From Siculibacillus sp. (GTDB taxonomy: Bacteria > Pseudomonadota > Alphaproteobacteria > Rhizobiales > Ancalomicrobiaceae), in NCBI GenBank assembly GCA_030247555.1, contig JAOTSD010000002.1:79915-143914 (forward strand): a stretch of 64,000 bases of DNA, in the 5' to 3' direction. The notes beneath the pieces were generated by a model that saw only the letters and a program-made list of their open reading frames with translations, made no database searches and was not told the origin of the DNA. Of this stretch, positions 1-8,286 are shown one piece after another (the first letter of the stretch is position 1; the number at the start of each line of letters is the position of its first letter). Position numbers and translations under genes: made by a program.

Positions 1-297
1 TTCGGTCGCGAGAACGTCATCCCCGACATGTTCCGCGGCCTGCTCGCCCGCTGGGGCATCGACCCCGCCGCCGCGCCGATCATGATCTTCTACCTCGAGC
101 GCCACATCGAACTCGATTCGGGCGAGCACGGGCCGGCGGCCGAGGCGATGATCGCCGAGATCGTCGGCGACGACACCGTCGCCACCGTCGAGATGCTCAC
201 CGCCGCCCGCGACGCGCTGACGGCGCGCCGTCGCCTGTGGGACGCGCTGCACGAGTGCTTGCGCTCAGTCGAAAGGCCGCGCGCCGCCGCCGAGTGA
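1..297 (+). CDS. DUF3050 family protein, C-terminal part
   Basis: The reading frame is open from the first base of the window and ends with a TGA at 295-297, so only the last 98 residues are present. The visible part has the phrases NVIPDMFRGLL and YLERHIELDSGEHGP, which match the end of the DUF3050 family. These are proteins with a haem-oxygenase-like helical fold and no firmly assigned reaction. The His and Glu residues of HIELDSGEHG are the kind of ligands seen in that fold. An internal ATG at 28 is not the true start because homology continues upstream of it. The next gene begins about 120 bases downstream on the same strand. The function is not known. Confidence 0.72.
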   Translation, partial: FGRENVIPDMFRGLLARWGIDPAAAPIMIFYLERHIELDSGEHGPAAEAMIAEIVGDDTVATVEMLTAARDALTARRRLWDALHECLRSVERPRAAAE

Positions 298-416
298 TCG
301 CGGCGACGGACCCGGACGCCATCACCGCCGCGCGAGAAGCGGACGAGGCGGCGACGCCCTTGGTCGTGATCGCCCCTCGGGCTTATGCTCGGGCGATCGG
401 CGGAGGACGGAGAACC

Positions 417-1835
417 GTGACGGAAACCTCTGAGAGACCCTCGAGCGGCGACGCCGTCGCCCGGCGCCACGCCGGCGCCTCTCTCGTCGCGGCGGTCTTC
501 GCCACGGCGATCGCGCTCGCCCACCCCCCGGCCGCGGCGCAGTCGCGCGCCCCCTCCTTCGTGCGCGACGCCGAGACCGAGGCGCTGCTCTCCGACTACG
601 CCCGGCCGCTGTTCAAGGTCGCCGGCGTTCCGGCCAAGGACGTCCGGCTGGTGCTCGTCGCCAGCCGCGACTTCAACGCCTTCATCATCGACGGCGGTCG
701 CATCTTCATGAACATCGGCGTGCTGATGGAGGCCGCCACCCCCAACGAGGTCATCGGCGTCCTCGCCCACGAGACCGGCCACATCGCCGGTGCGCATCAG
801 GTGCGCTTCCGCGAGGCGCTGTCGCGAGCTCGCAACATGGCGCTCATCGGCGCCGTGCTCGGCGGCGCGGCGATCGTCGGCACGGCGCGCTCGGGCGGCG
901 GCGCACAGGCCGGGCAGGCCGGCGCGGCGGTCCTGACCGGTTCGGCCAGCCTCGCCGGCGCCACCATGTTGGCCTACGCCCGCACCGAGGAACTCGCCGC
1001 CGATCGCGCCGCGATCAACTATCTGGAGAAGACCGGCCAGTCGGCGGAGGGCATGCTGATCACCTTCCGCCGCTTCGCCGATCAGATGGTGGTGTCGGTC
1101 CGCGGCCGCGACCCCTACGCCTTCTCCCATCCGATGCCGCGCGAGCGCATCTCCCAGATCGAGGAACTGGCGAGCCGGTCGAAGTTCCACACCCACAAGG
1201 ACCCGCCGGAACTCCGGGCCCGCCACGATCTGGTGCGGGCCAAGCTCGTCGCCTTCATGGACAGCCCGAGCGCCGTCGGCGGCCGCTATCCGGCCAAGGA
1301 CACTTCGCTCGCCGCCCGTTATGCCCGCGCCGTCGTCGCCTATCGCCGCAACAGCCCGGCCGACGCCATTCGCCTCATCGACGAGTTGATCCGCGAGCAT
1401 CCGAACAACCCCTATTTCCACGAACTCAAGGGCCAGACCCTGCTCGAATGGGGCAAACCGCGCGAGGCCATCCTCGAACTGCGCCGCGCCGTCGATCTGG
1501 CGCCCGGCCCCTCCGGCGCGCCGATCCGGGTGATGCTCGGCCACGCCCTGGTGGCGACCGAGGACAAGGGACTGGTCGACGAGGCGATCCGCCAGCTCAC
1601 CATCGCTGCCGATCGCGACCGGCTCGACCCGACGCCCTGGCGGCATCTGGCGCGCGCCTGGGGGATGAAGGGCGACCCGTCCAAGGCCGACCTGATGGTG
1701 GCGACGGGCCTCTTCGTCGCCGGCGACGTGAAGGAAGCGCGAAAATACGCGGCGCGGGCTCGAGACAATTTGAAGACCGGTTCCTCCGACTGGCTTCGCG
1801 CCGACGACATCGTGTCCTATAAGCCTGACGATTGA
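417..1835 (+). CDS. M48 family metalloprotease with TPR domain (BepA-like)
   Basis: A 472-residue secreted zinc protease. An N-terminal signal peptide (hydrophobic stretch about residues 20-42, ending in AAAQS) is followed by an M48 peptidase domain with the zinc motif HETGH (His118, Glu119, His122). Further on comes the glutamate-bearing EELAADRAA segment, then C-terminal TPR-like repeats from about residue 300. The family, typified by BepA (YfgC), works in the periplasm on outer-membrane protein quality control; that role is inferred here. The frame is open further upstream and overlaps the previous gene, but GTG 417 is preceded by GGAGGA at about 402-407 and gives a proper signal peptide, so I chose it. 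A DsbA-like gene follows after 54 bases, fitting a periplasmic folding role. Confidence 0.85.
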   Translation: MTETSERPSSGDAVARRHAGASLVAAVFATAIALAHPPAAAQSRAPSFVRDAETEALLSDYARPLFKVAGVPAKDVRLVLVASRDFNAFIIDGGRIFMNIGVLMEAATPNEVIGVLAHETGHIAGAHQVRFREALSRARNMALIGAVLGGAAIVGTARSGGGAQAGQAGAAVLTGSASLAGATMLAYARTEELAADRAAINYLEKTGQSAEGMLITFRRFADQMVVSVRGRDPYAFSHPMPRERISQIEELASRSKFHTHKDPPELRARHDLVRAKLVAFMDSPSAVGGRYPAKDTSLAARYARAVVAYRRNSPADAIRLIDELIREHPNNPYFHELKGQTLLEWGKPREAILELRRAVDLAPGPSGAPIRVMLGHALVATEDKGLVDEAIRQLTIAADRDRLDPTPWRHLARAWGMKGDPSKADLMVATGLFVAGDVKEARKYAARARDNLKTGSSDWLRADDIVSYKPDD

Positions 1836-1889
1836 TCGAACTTTCATCGATGCGTCGCGCCCGCGCGGCGCTCGCACCAGGAGTGCCCC

Positions 1890-2648
1890 ATGACGCGCCG
1901 CCTCACCGCCTTCCTCGCCGGCGCCGCCGCCATCGCGCTCCTCGCCGGCGCCCCTGCCGGCGCCCAGGCGCCGCTCGACCGCTCGGCGATCGAGAAGATC
2001 GTCCACGAGTACATCGTCGCTCACCCGGAGGTGCTCGAGGAGGCGATGGCGGCGCTGGAGAAGAAGCAGGTGGAGGAGGCCTCGGCTGGTCTCGCCAAGG
2101 TGCTCGCCGAGAAGAAGGCGACGCTCTTCGAAAGCCCCCGTCAGGTGACCCTCGGCAATCCCAAGGGCGACATCACCGTGGTCGAGTTCTTTGATTACAA
2201 CTGCGGCTACTGCAAGACCGCCCTGCCCGATCTTCTCGCCCTGATCGCCGCCGATCCCAAGGTCAAGGTGGTGCTCAAGGAGATGCCGATCCTGAGCGAC
2301 GCCTCGGTCGAAGCGGCGCGGGTGTCGATCGCCGTCGGCCGCGTCGCCCCGGCGAAGTTCCAGGACTTCCACAAGCGCCTGATCGGGACGCGCGGCTCCT
2401 CCGACCTCGCCAAGGCGATGGCGGCGGCCCGCGACGCCGGCGTCGACGCGGCGGCGCTCGACAAGGCGCTCGCCGACGCCGAGATCGACGCCACCATCGC
2501 CGAGAGCTACGGGCTCGCCAAGGCGCTCGGCATCCGCGGCACCCCGGGTTTCGTCATCGGCGACAAGGTGATCCCCGGCCGCATCGAGCTTCCCGCCCTC
2601 AAGGCCCGCGTCGCCGAGGCCCGCTGTACCCTCAACAAGAACTGCTGA
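1890..2648 (+). CDS. DsbA-family thiol:disulfide oxidoreductase (ScsC/Com1-like)
   Basis: A 252-residue exported thioredoxin-fold protein. Residues 1-27 are a signal peptide ending at GAQA. Residues about 30-70 form a charged helical stretch (IEKIVHEYIVAHPEVLEE) like the ScsC-type N-terminal oligomerisation domain. The active site CGYC lies at residues 105-108, and the cis-Pro loop is RGTPGFVIG. The protein should oxidise or isomerise disulfides in the periplasm. It follows the M48 protease gene closely on the same strand. In many relatives aroQ comes next, but here accB follows. Two further cysteines sit at the C terminus (CTLNKNC). Confidence 0.87.
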   Translation: MTRRLTAFLAGAAAIALLAGAPAGAQAPLDRSAIEKIVHEYIVAHPEVLEEAMAALEKKQVEEASAGLAKVLAEKKATLFESPRQVTLGNPKGDITVVEFFDYNCGYCKTALPDLLALIAADPKVKVVLKEMPILSDASVEAARVSIAVGRVAPAKFQDFHKRLIGTRGSSDLAKAMAAARDAGVDAAALDKALADAEIDATIAESYGLAKALGIRGTPGFVIGDKVIPGRIELPALKARVAEARCTLNKNC

Positions 2649-2711
2649 AGCCACCGGCCGATCACCGACGAGATATCCGGGGATGCGGGAGACCCCGCAC
2701 CGCCCCGGCCC

Positions 2712-2740
2712 TTGTTCGCGCGCCGTACCCCGCCTATAAA
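2712..2740 (+). promoter_or_regulatory. Probable sigma-70 promoter of accB-accC
   Basis: A TTGTTC element (2712-2717) is separated by exactly 17 bases from TATAAA (2735-2740). It stands 144 bases before the accB start in the 235-base gap after the DsbA-like gene. The -10 is good and the -35 only partial (TTG). Spacing and position are as expected for the acc operon. The assignment is by eye only. Confidence 0.5.
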
Positions 2741-2883
2741 GCGCCGACGCGCCGGACCCCGCCGGCTCGACGGCCGTATCCGTCCGCCCCGAACGCGGTG
2801 ATCGCCGAACGGCCGCCGGATCGCCCGAAGCGGGGCCGCATCCGATCCGAACGAAGATCCGAAAAGAGCCGAGATCCGACCCG

Positions 2884-3363
2884 ATGGCCACTCCCAAGAA
2901 GCCCTTCGACACCGACTTCATCCGCGATCTGGCACTGCTCGTCGCCGAGACCGACCTGAGCGAGATCGAGGTCGAACAGGGCGATCTGCGCATCCGCGTC
3001 GCCCGGGTCGTCCAGGTGGTGGCGCCGGTCACCGTCGCCGCCCCGGCCGTCGCCCATGCCGCTCCGGTCGCCGCTCCGGTCGCCGCTCCGGCGCCGGCCG
3101 CACCCGCCGAGGCGGGCTGGGCCGACCACCCCGGCGTGGTGAAGTCGCCGATGGTCGGCACCGCCTATCGCTCGCCCTCGCCGGGCGCGGCCGCCTTCAT
3201 CGACGTCGGCACCCGCGTGCGCGAGGGCCAGACGCTCCTCATCGTCGAGGCGATGAAGACGATGAACCAGATCCCCGCGCCCAAGGCCGGCGTCGTCACC
3301 GCCATCCTCTTCGAGGACGCGTCTCCGGTGGAGTACGGCGAGCCGCTCGTCGTCATCGAATGA
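2884..3363 (+). CDS. accB: Acetyl-CoA carboxylase biotin carboxyl carrier protein
   Basis: The 159-residue BCCP subunit of acetyl-CoA carboxylase, which carries the biotin that shuttles CO2 to make malonyl-CoA for fatty-acid synthesis. An N-terminal dimerisation region (about 1-50) is followed by a flexible Ala/Pro/Val linker with repeated VAAP units (about 50-80) and the lipoyl-like biotinyl domain. The biotin-accepting lysine is Lys125 in EAMKTMNQ; most homologues read EAMKLMN. Its TGA lies 11 bases before the accC start, so the two are clearly co-transcribed. Length and start match the family. Confidence 0.97.
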   Translation: MATPKKPFDTDFIRDLALLVAETDLSEIEVEQGDLRIRVARVVQVVAPVTVAAPAVAHAAPVAAPVAAPAPAAPAEAGWADHPGVVKSPMVGTAYRSPSPGAAAFIDVGTRVREGQTLLIVEAMKTMNQIPAPKAGVVTAILFEDASPVEYGEPLVVIE

Positions 3364-3374
3364 CGAGGGCGCCC

Positions 3375-4724
3375 ATGTTCAACAAGATCCTCATCGCCAA
3401 TCGCGGCGAGATCGCCCTCCGGGTCCTGCGCGCCTGCAAGGAACTCGGCATCCGCACCGTGGCGATCCACTCGACCGCCGACGCCGACGCCATGCACGTC
3501 CGCCTCGCCGACGAGAGCGTCTGCATCGGCCCGCCCAAGGCGTCGGAGAGCTATCTCAACATTCCCCAGATCGTCGCCGCCTGCGAGATCACCGGCGCCG
3601 AGGCCGTCCATCCGGGTTACGGCTTCCTCTCCGAGAACGCCCGCTTCGCCGAGATCGTCGAAGCCCACGGCGTCAAGTTCATCGGCCCCTCGGCCGAGCA
3701 CATCCGCATCATGGGCGACAAGATCGAGGCCAAGCGCACCGCCCAGCGTCTCGGCATCCCGGTCGTACCCGGCTCCGACGGCGCCGTCGAGACGGCCGAG
3801 GACGCCGAACGCCATGCCGCCGAGATCGGCTACCCGGTGCTGATCAAGGCTTCGGCCGGCGGCGGCGGCCGCGGCATGAAGGTGGCGCGCACCGCCGACG
3901 ACCTGCACGAGGCCTACGCCACCGCGCGGGCCGAATCCAAGGCGGCCTTCGGCGACGACGCGGTCTACATGGAGAAGTTGCTGATCACCCCGCGCCACAT
4001 CGAGATCCAGGTTCTCGGCGACGGCAAGGGTGGCGCGGTCCATCTCGGCGAACGCGACTGCTCGCTGCAGCGCCGCCACCAGAAGGTCTGGGAAGAGGCC
4101 AACTCCCCGGCCCTCAATCCCGCCCAGCGCGAGAAGATCGGCGCCATCTGCGCCCAGGCGGTGGCCGACCTCGGCTACGCCGGCGCCGGCACCATCGAAT
4201 TCCTCTACGAGAACGGCGAGTTCTATTTCATCGAGATGAACACCCGCCTGCAGGTGGAGCATCCGATCACCGAGGCGATCACCGGCATCGATCTCGTCTA
4301 CGAGCAGATCCGCGTCGCCGCCGGCGCCGGCCTCTCGGTCCGCCAGGAGGACATCGAGTTCAAGGGCCACGCCATCGAGTGCCGGATCAACGCCGAGAAC
4401 CCGGCGACCTTCACGCCCTCCCCCGGCAAGATCACCTATTATCATCCGCCCGGCGGGCTCGGGGTGCGCGTCGACAGCGGCGTCTATCAGGGCTATCGGA
4501 TCCCGCCCTACTACGACAGCCTGATCGGCAAGCTGATCGTCCACGGCCGCAACCGCGTCGAGTGCCTGATGCGGCTCAGGCGCTGTCTCGACGAGTTCGT
4601 CGTCGACGGCATCGAGACGACCATCCCGCTGTTCCGCAAACTGATCGACAACCAGGACATCGCCAACGGCATGTACGACATCCATTGGCTGGAGAAGTTC
4701 CTGGAGACGAAGCCCTTCGACTGA
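3375..4724 (+). CDS. accC: Acetyl-CoA carboxylase biotin carboxylase subunit
   Basis: A 449-residue ATP-grasp enzyme that carboxylates biotin on AccB using ATP and bicarbonate. It starts with the family's [17 protein letters not shown], has the glycine-rich ATP loop [12 protein letters not shown], the catalytic segment [16 protein letters not shown], and the C-terminal biotin-carboxylase domain. The frame can start at ATG 3360, overlapping the accB stop, but ATG 3375 gives the conserved N terminus, the standard length and a GAGGG ribosome-binding sequence just upstream. Aat follows on the same strand after 82 bases. Confidence 0.97.
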   Translation: MFNKILIANRGEIALRVLRACKELGIRTVAIHSTADADAMHVRLADESVCIGPPKASESYLNIPQIVAACEITGAEAVHPGYGFLSENARFAEIVEAHGVKFIGPSAEHIRIMGDKIEAKRTAQRLGIPVVPGSDGAVETAEDAERHAAEIGYPVLIKASAGGGGRGMKVARTADDLHEAYATARAESKAAFGDDAVYMEKLLITPRHIEIQVLGDGKGGAVHLGERDCSLQRRHQKVWEEANSPALNPAQREKIGAICAQAVADLGYAGAGTIEFLYENGEFYFIEMNTRLQVEHPITEAITGIDLVYEQIRVAAGAGLSVRQEDIEFKGHAIECRINAENPATFTPSPGKITYYHPPGGLGVRVDSGVYQGYRIPPYYDSLIGKLIVHGRNRVECLMRLRRCLDEFVVDGIETTIPLFRKLIDNQDIANGMYDIHWLEKFLETKPFD

Positions 4725-4806
4725 GCCGCCCGGGGCCGCGCCTCCCCACCCTCGAGCGCCGCCCTCCGCGACATCGTCCGCGCGCCCGTTTTCGGAGATT
4801 GCGTCC

Positions 4807-5502
4807 GTGGCCCGCCAAACCCCGCGGATCACCGCCGACACGCTGATCCGCGCCTACACCATCGGCATCTTCCCGATGGCCGAGGCGGCGGACGATCCCG
4901 AACTCTTCTGGGTCGAGCCAGAGAGCCGAGGGGTGCTGCCGATCGACGGTTTCCACCTCTCCCGCCGCCTCGCCCGAACCATCCGCTCCGACCGCTTCGC
5001 CCTCACCTGCGACACCGACTTCGACGGTGTCATCGCCGGTTGCGCCGCTCCCGCGCCCGGCCGCAGCGGCACCTGGATCAACGCCGAGATCCGCCGCCTC
5101 TACGGTGAGCTCTTCGAGCGCGGCGTCGTCCACACCGTCGAATGCCGTCTCGACGGCGCCCTCGTCGGCGGCCTCTACGGCGTCTCGATCGGCGGCGCCT
5201 TCTTCGGCGAGAGCATGTTCAGCCGGGTGACCGACGCCTCGAAGGTGGCACTCGCCCATCTCGTCGCCCGCCTCGCCGCCGGCGGCTACGCCCTGCTCGA
5301 CACCCAGTTTCTCACCGAACATCTCGGCCGCTTCGGCGGCGTCGAGATCCCGCGCCGCATCTACCGCGCCCGCCTCGCCGAGGCTCTGGCGGCGAGCGCC
5401 GACTATCACCGCTTCGGTGCGCCGGGCGAGATCGTCGAGGGAGCGCGCGTCACCGCCCGACTCGGCGGCGACCGGGACACGGAAGGCGATCGGAACACCT
5501 GA
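4807..5502 (+). CDS. aat: Leucyl/phenylalanyl-tRNA--protein transferase
   Basis: A 231-residue cytoplasmic enzyme that transfers Leu or Phe from its tRNA to N-terminal Arg or Lys of proteins, marking them for ClpAPS degradation (bacterial N-end rule). Visible family motifs are [16 protein letters not shown]-like [33 protein letters not shown] and [21 protein letters not shown]. The start is a GTG at 4807. Position directly after accC is typical of Hyphomicrobiales. Its stop lies 26 bases from the end of the convergent DUF2155 gene. Confidence 0.96.
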   Translation: MARQTPRITADTLIRAYTIGIFPMAEAADDPELFWVEPESRGVLPIDGFHLSRRLARTIRSDRFALTCDTDFDGVIAGCAAPAPGRSGTWINAEIRRLYGELFERGVVHTVECRLDGALVGGLYGVSIGGAFFGESMFSRVTDASKVALAHLVARLAAGGYALLDTQFLTEHLGRFGGVEIPRRIYRARLAEALAASADYHRFGAPGEIVEGARVTARLGGDRDTEGDRNT

Positions 5503-5527
5503 TCGGCGGCGACGTCCGGTCCCCGGC

Positions 5528-6232
5528 TCAGCGCAGCGGCAACGGCGGCAGGTCGCTGCGCGCCGGCAGCGGCGTCGCGGAAGGAGCCGCCGTGGCGGTC
5601 GCGGGCTTCGGCCCGGCCGCGGCGGGCGCGGCGGGCGGAACCACGGCGGGCGCCGCATTCGAGGGGGCCGCGGCCGCCGGCTTGGGTGCGACCGGTGCGG
5701 CGGGCGCGACCGGAGCCGCCGCGGGCTTCGCCGGCGGCTCGGCGGCGCCGGCCGGAATGCCCGCCTTGGCGCGGGCCGCCGGATCCTCGCTCGACCCCTT
5801 GCAGTCGGTCAGCCACACGTCGTAGACGGCATGTTCGACCGCGTGCAGACCGGGGCTGTCGGCGAACATCCAGCCGGTGAAGATGCGGCGGATCTTGTTG
5901 TCGAGGGTAATCTCGTCGACCTCGACGAAGGAGGTGGTCAGCGGCGCCATGGTCTGCGGCCGGGTGTTGCAGATCCGCGGCGTCACCTGGAGCGCGCCGA
6001 ACTGCACCGTTTCGTCGATGGCGACGTCGAAGGAGATGATCCGCCCGGTGATCTTGTCGAGGCCGGAGAAGGCGGCGATCGGCGTGGCGATTCGCGTCCC
6101 GTCCTGCGAGACCTGCGCCTCCTTGGGCGCCGCCGCCGCCGCCGAGACGGCGAGCAGGGTGGACGCCAGAGCGAGGCTCGCCCGCCGCGAACCGCGGCGC
6201 AGGGCGGACGGGATCGTCGAGAGGGTCGTCAT
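5528..6232 (-). CDS. DUF2155 domain-containing secreted protein
   Basis: A 234-residue protein with a signal peptide (ALASTLLAVSAAAAA). A DUF2155 domain follows at about residues 30-145; it is recognisable from LDKITGRIISFDV, VTPRICNTRP and FVEVDEI-containing segments and TGWMFADSPGLHAVEHAVYDVWLTDC. The last 80 residues are an Ala/Pro-rich low-complexity tail. Function is unknown; the family is confined largely to Alphaproteobacteria and usually sits between aat and the NDUFA12 gene, as here. I chose ATG 6232, nine residues inside the longest frame, because it has GGAG upstream and starts a normal signal peptide. Confidence 0.85.
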   Translation of the reverse strand: MTTLSTIPSALRRGSRRASLALASTLLAVSAAAAAPKEAQVSQDGTRIATPIAAFSGLDKITGRIISFDVAIDETVQFGALQVTPRICNTRPQTMAPLTTSFVEVDEITLDNKIRRIFTGWMFADSPGLHAVEHAVYDVWLTDCKGSSEDPAARAKAGIPAGAAEPPAKPAAAPVAPAAPVAPKPAAAAPSNAAPAVVPPAAPAAAGPKPATATAAPSATPLPARSDLPPLPLR

Positions 6233-6370
6233 CGTCGCTCCGAAAGGGTGGGACGGCACGTGAAAAGGCGGCGCGGTGGGAACCCCACCGTCACCGCCGA
6301 TCGATGACCGCCACTCGTGGCGAGGAGATGGCGAGGCGGCGAACGGCGCGTCGAAATCGCCGTCGCGACC

Positions 6371-6778
6371 TCACTCCGGCCGCCAGGCCCGATAGCCGGC
6401 GTCGCCGGCCGGCTTGCCCGAAGCCAGGATCGACCCCTGCGGCCGATGGGCCGCCGGCGTTCCCGTCGGGTTGGGACGATGCGGCTTCTGCCAAGGCCAG
6501 GGCGTATAGCCCTTCTCCTCGCTCGGCGGCACGTCGACGCGATTGTGCATCCAGCCGTGCCAACCCGGCGGGATGGCGGAAGCGTCGGCATCGTCCGCGT
6601 AGATCACCCAGCGACGCTGGAAGCCGAGGTTGGGATCGATCGCCCCGCCCTTGGTGCGATAATAGCGATTGCCGAACTCGTCCTCGCCGACGAACTCGCC
6701 GTGGAGGCGGGTGTGCCACCAGGTCCCGAAGGTCTGCCCCTTCCACCAAGTGAACAAGAAGAACCAGAACTGCTTCAT
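6371..6778 (-). CDS. NADH:ubiquinone oxidoreductase accessory subunit NDUFA12
   Basis: A 135-residue homologue of the mitochondrial complex I accessory subunit NDUFA12 (B17.2), found in alphaproteobacterial complex I and located on the hydrophilic arm at the inner membrane. Typical motifs are WWKGQTFGTWWHTRLHGEFVG, DEFGNRYYRTKG, RRWVIYAD and PPGWHGWMH. The frame is open well upstream, but the conserved N terminus MKQFWFFLFTWW begins at 6778. The gene lies 138 bases upstream of DUF2155 on the same strand, in the usual order. The main nuo operon is not in this window. Confidence 0.93.
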   Translation of the reverse strand: MKQFWFFLFTWWKGQTFGTWWHTRLHGEFVGEDEFGNRYYRTKGGAIDPNLGFQRRWVIYADDADASAIPPGWHGWMHNRVDVPPSEEKGYTPWPWQKPHRPNPTGTPAAHRPQGSILASGKPAGDAGYRAWRPE

Positions 6779-6809
6779 CGCCGCGGGCCCCGTTCGGAAG
6801 TCGAGGCCG

Positions 6810-7577
6810 TTATGACGCCTGTCGCGGCGGCTGTCCAGTCGACGTTTCGACGGGATCGTTGCGCACGTGCGCGGTGCCGAAGCCGAAGGCGCGGCGCCGA
6901 TCGGCCGCATCGCGCGCCGGCTTCGCCCGCTCGGTGGCGGCGGCGGTGTGGGGCTTCTTCTCCTCGGTCGCGGCCGAAGCTTCCGTCGTCGGCGCCGCGC
7001 CGGCGCGAACCGGCTTCGCCGATTGCTCGAGCGCCCGTTGCCGGGCGCGCTGCGCGCCCTCCTGCAACTCGCGCCAACGCTGGCGCTGGCCGGCGAGCAA
7101 TTCATCGGCGCCCTGCAGGACATAGTGGCCGCGGGTCGGTTCGAGGACGAATCGACGGTTGTCGAGGATCACGGCGTCGATCCGCTTCAGCACGTTCGAG
7201 GGCGACAGCGGCTTGGCGAGGACGAAGTGGACGCCCGAGGCGATCGCCTTCTCCACCAGCCGGCGGGTCGCGTGGCCGGTGATCAGGATCGCCGGTACCG
7301 CCACCAGCGGCCCCGAGCGTGGATCGCGCAGCGAGCGCACCAGCGACAGACCGTCGCTGTCCGGCAGGTTCCAGTCGGTGATGAGGATGTGCGGCGGCTC
7401 GACCAGCATCGCCCGATAGGCGTCGCCGGCATTGTCGAAGGTGCGCACCCGATGGACGCGAGCGGCGTTCAGCATCGAACGCACGATCGTCTGCATCGGC
7501 TTGGAATCGTCGACCACGACCACGTCGAGGTCTTCGAGCGCGACGCCCTGGGCGCGATTGATTCGGATGTCCGACAT
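6810..7577 (-). CDS. Single-domain response regulator with long charged tail
   Basis: A 255-residue protein. Residues about 15-140 are a CheY-like receiver: acidic pair DD near residue 23, phospho-acceptor Asp68 in LITDWNLP, Thr in LITGHA and Lys in LAKPLSP, so it should be phosphorylated by a histidine kinase. Residues about 140-185 include EPTRGHYVLQGADELL. The rest is a low-complexity Ala/Lys/Arg/Glu tail with no recognisable output domain. No kinase gene is adjacent. ATG 7577 has GGGGGGAAG upstream and is preferred over the longer frame start. The partner and output are unknown; it may act by protein-protein contact. Confidence 0.8.
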   Translation of the reverse strand: MSDIRINRAQGVALEDLDVVVVDDSKPMQTIVRSMLNAARVHRVRTFDNAGDAYRAMLVEPPHILITDWNLPDSDGLSLVRSLRDPRSGPLVAVPAILITGHATRRLVEKAIASGVHFVLAKPLSPSNVLKRIDAVILDNRRFVLEPTRGHYVLQGADELLAGQRQRWRELQEGAQRARQRALEQSAKPVRAGAAPTTEASAATEEKKPHTAAATERAKPARDAADRRRAFGFGTAHVRNDPVETSTGQPPRQAS

Positions 7578-8113
7578 GGACGCTTCCCCCCTCGCGGCCC
7601 TTCCGCCGGTGGTCTCCACCGCGCGGCCCCGAGCCCTCCCCTTGGGGCACCCCGGATTCTGCCGGATGCGACCGGAAGAAGCGGCGTACCGCGTCGAATT
7701 CCACCGCTCCCGGGCGCACTTCGCCCGCTTCGCTGGAGATCGACACGAAGCGAGCCTCGCACATCCGCCTGAAGACCGCGTTCAATCGAACCCCCGCATT
7801 TTCAAGGCATTCGATTCGAATTTTAGAGATCGTCGTCACGTCACTTCGCGCCCCGTCCACCGTCCCCGTTTTCCACATCGCGGGACACCATATTTAGCCG
7901 TGCACCGATCGGACGGCCCAATCGCTTGACGCCTCTTCCGGACTCGGACTAGCCTTCGAGGGTACCCAGTACCGAGCGCGGCATCGGCAGACCGAGCCCC
8001 CCGGATCTCCTGAGTGAAAGCCAGTCCGTCGGGGTTCCGTGTCGTGCCGCCCGGTACGATGCGGGGCGACGAGAAGTCGTGTCCGCGGACCCCTTCTCCT
8101 CGCGCCTCGACCC
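7578..8113. other. Non-coding gap between response regulator and nrdJ
   Basis: About 540 bases between the divergent response regulator and the nrdJ promoter. The part from about 7795 to 7835 is noticeably richer in A and T than the surroundings and may hold the response-regulator promoter, but I cannot pick out clear -35 and -10 elements. Open frames here have no ribosome-binding site or family resemblance. I looked for a cobalamin riboswitch ahead of nrdJ and saw none. Confidence 0.5.
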
Positions 8114-8179
8114 TTGTGGAAGGACCTCGTTAACACTACATTTAGTGTTTGCGAGCACGCTCACCACAAGATATCCCGT
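8114..8179 (+). promoter_or_regulatory. nrdJ promoter with tandem NrdR boxes
   Basis: A likely -35 TTGTGG (8114-8119) is followed after 17 bases by -10 TACATT (8137-8142). Overlapping the -10 is ACACTACATTTAGTGT (8133-8148), which matches 14 of 16 positions of the published NrdR-box consensus. A second, weaker box lies at 8164-8179 (about 11 of 16 matches). The two boxes start exactly 31 bases apart, the three-helical-turn spacing typical of NrdR sites. NrdR is an ATP/dATP-sensing repressor of ribonucleotide reductase genes. Binding here would block the promoter. Derived by eye from the consensus. Confidence 0.72.
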
Positions 8180-8286
8180 TCCTCAGGACGGAATCATCGA
8201 AGCGAGGCGCCAGCCGCCTCATCTAGAAGACGGAATCGGGGAGGCTCCCGCGAAGGGGCTCCCGACGGGCTCGAGGATCGAAGGAC

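Noticed and set aside
90..3161. A very long open frame on the minus strand opposite the protease, DsbA and accB genes
   Set aside because: In this GC-rich DNA, long frames opposite real genes are common. The translation is Gly/Arg/Asp/Val-rich with no recognisable domain, while the plus-strand genes have clear motifs.
8130..8144. CtrA-like site TTAA-N7-TTTA in the nrdJ promoter
   Set aside because: It coincides with the much better NrdR box, so the NrdR reading explains the same bases.
7578..8286. Cobalamin riboswitch ahead of nrdJ
   Set aside because: No B12-box-like conserved core was found in the leader; the NrdR boxes explain regulation better.
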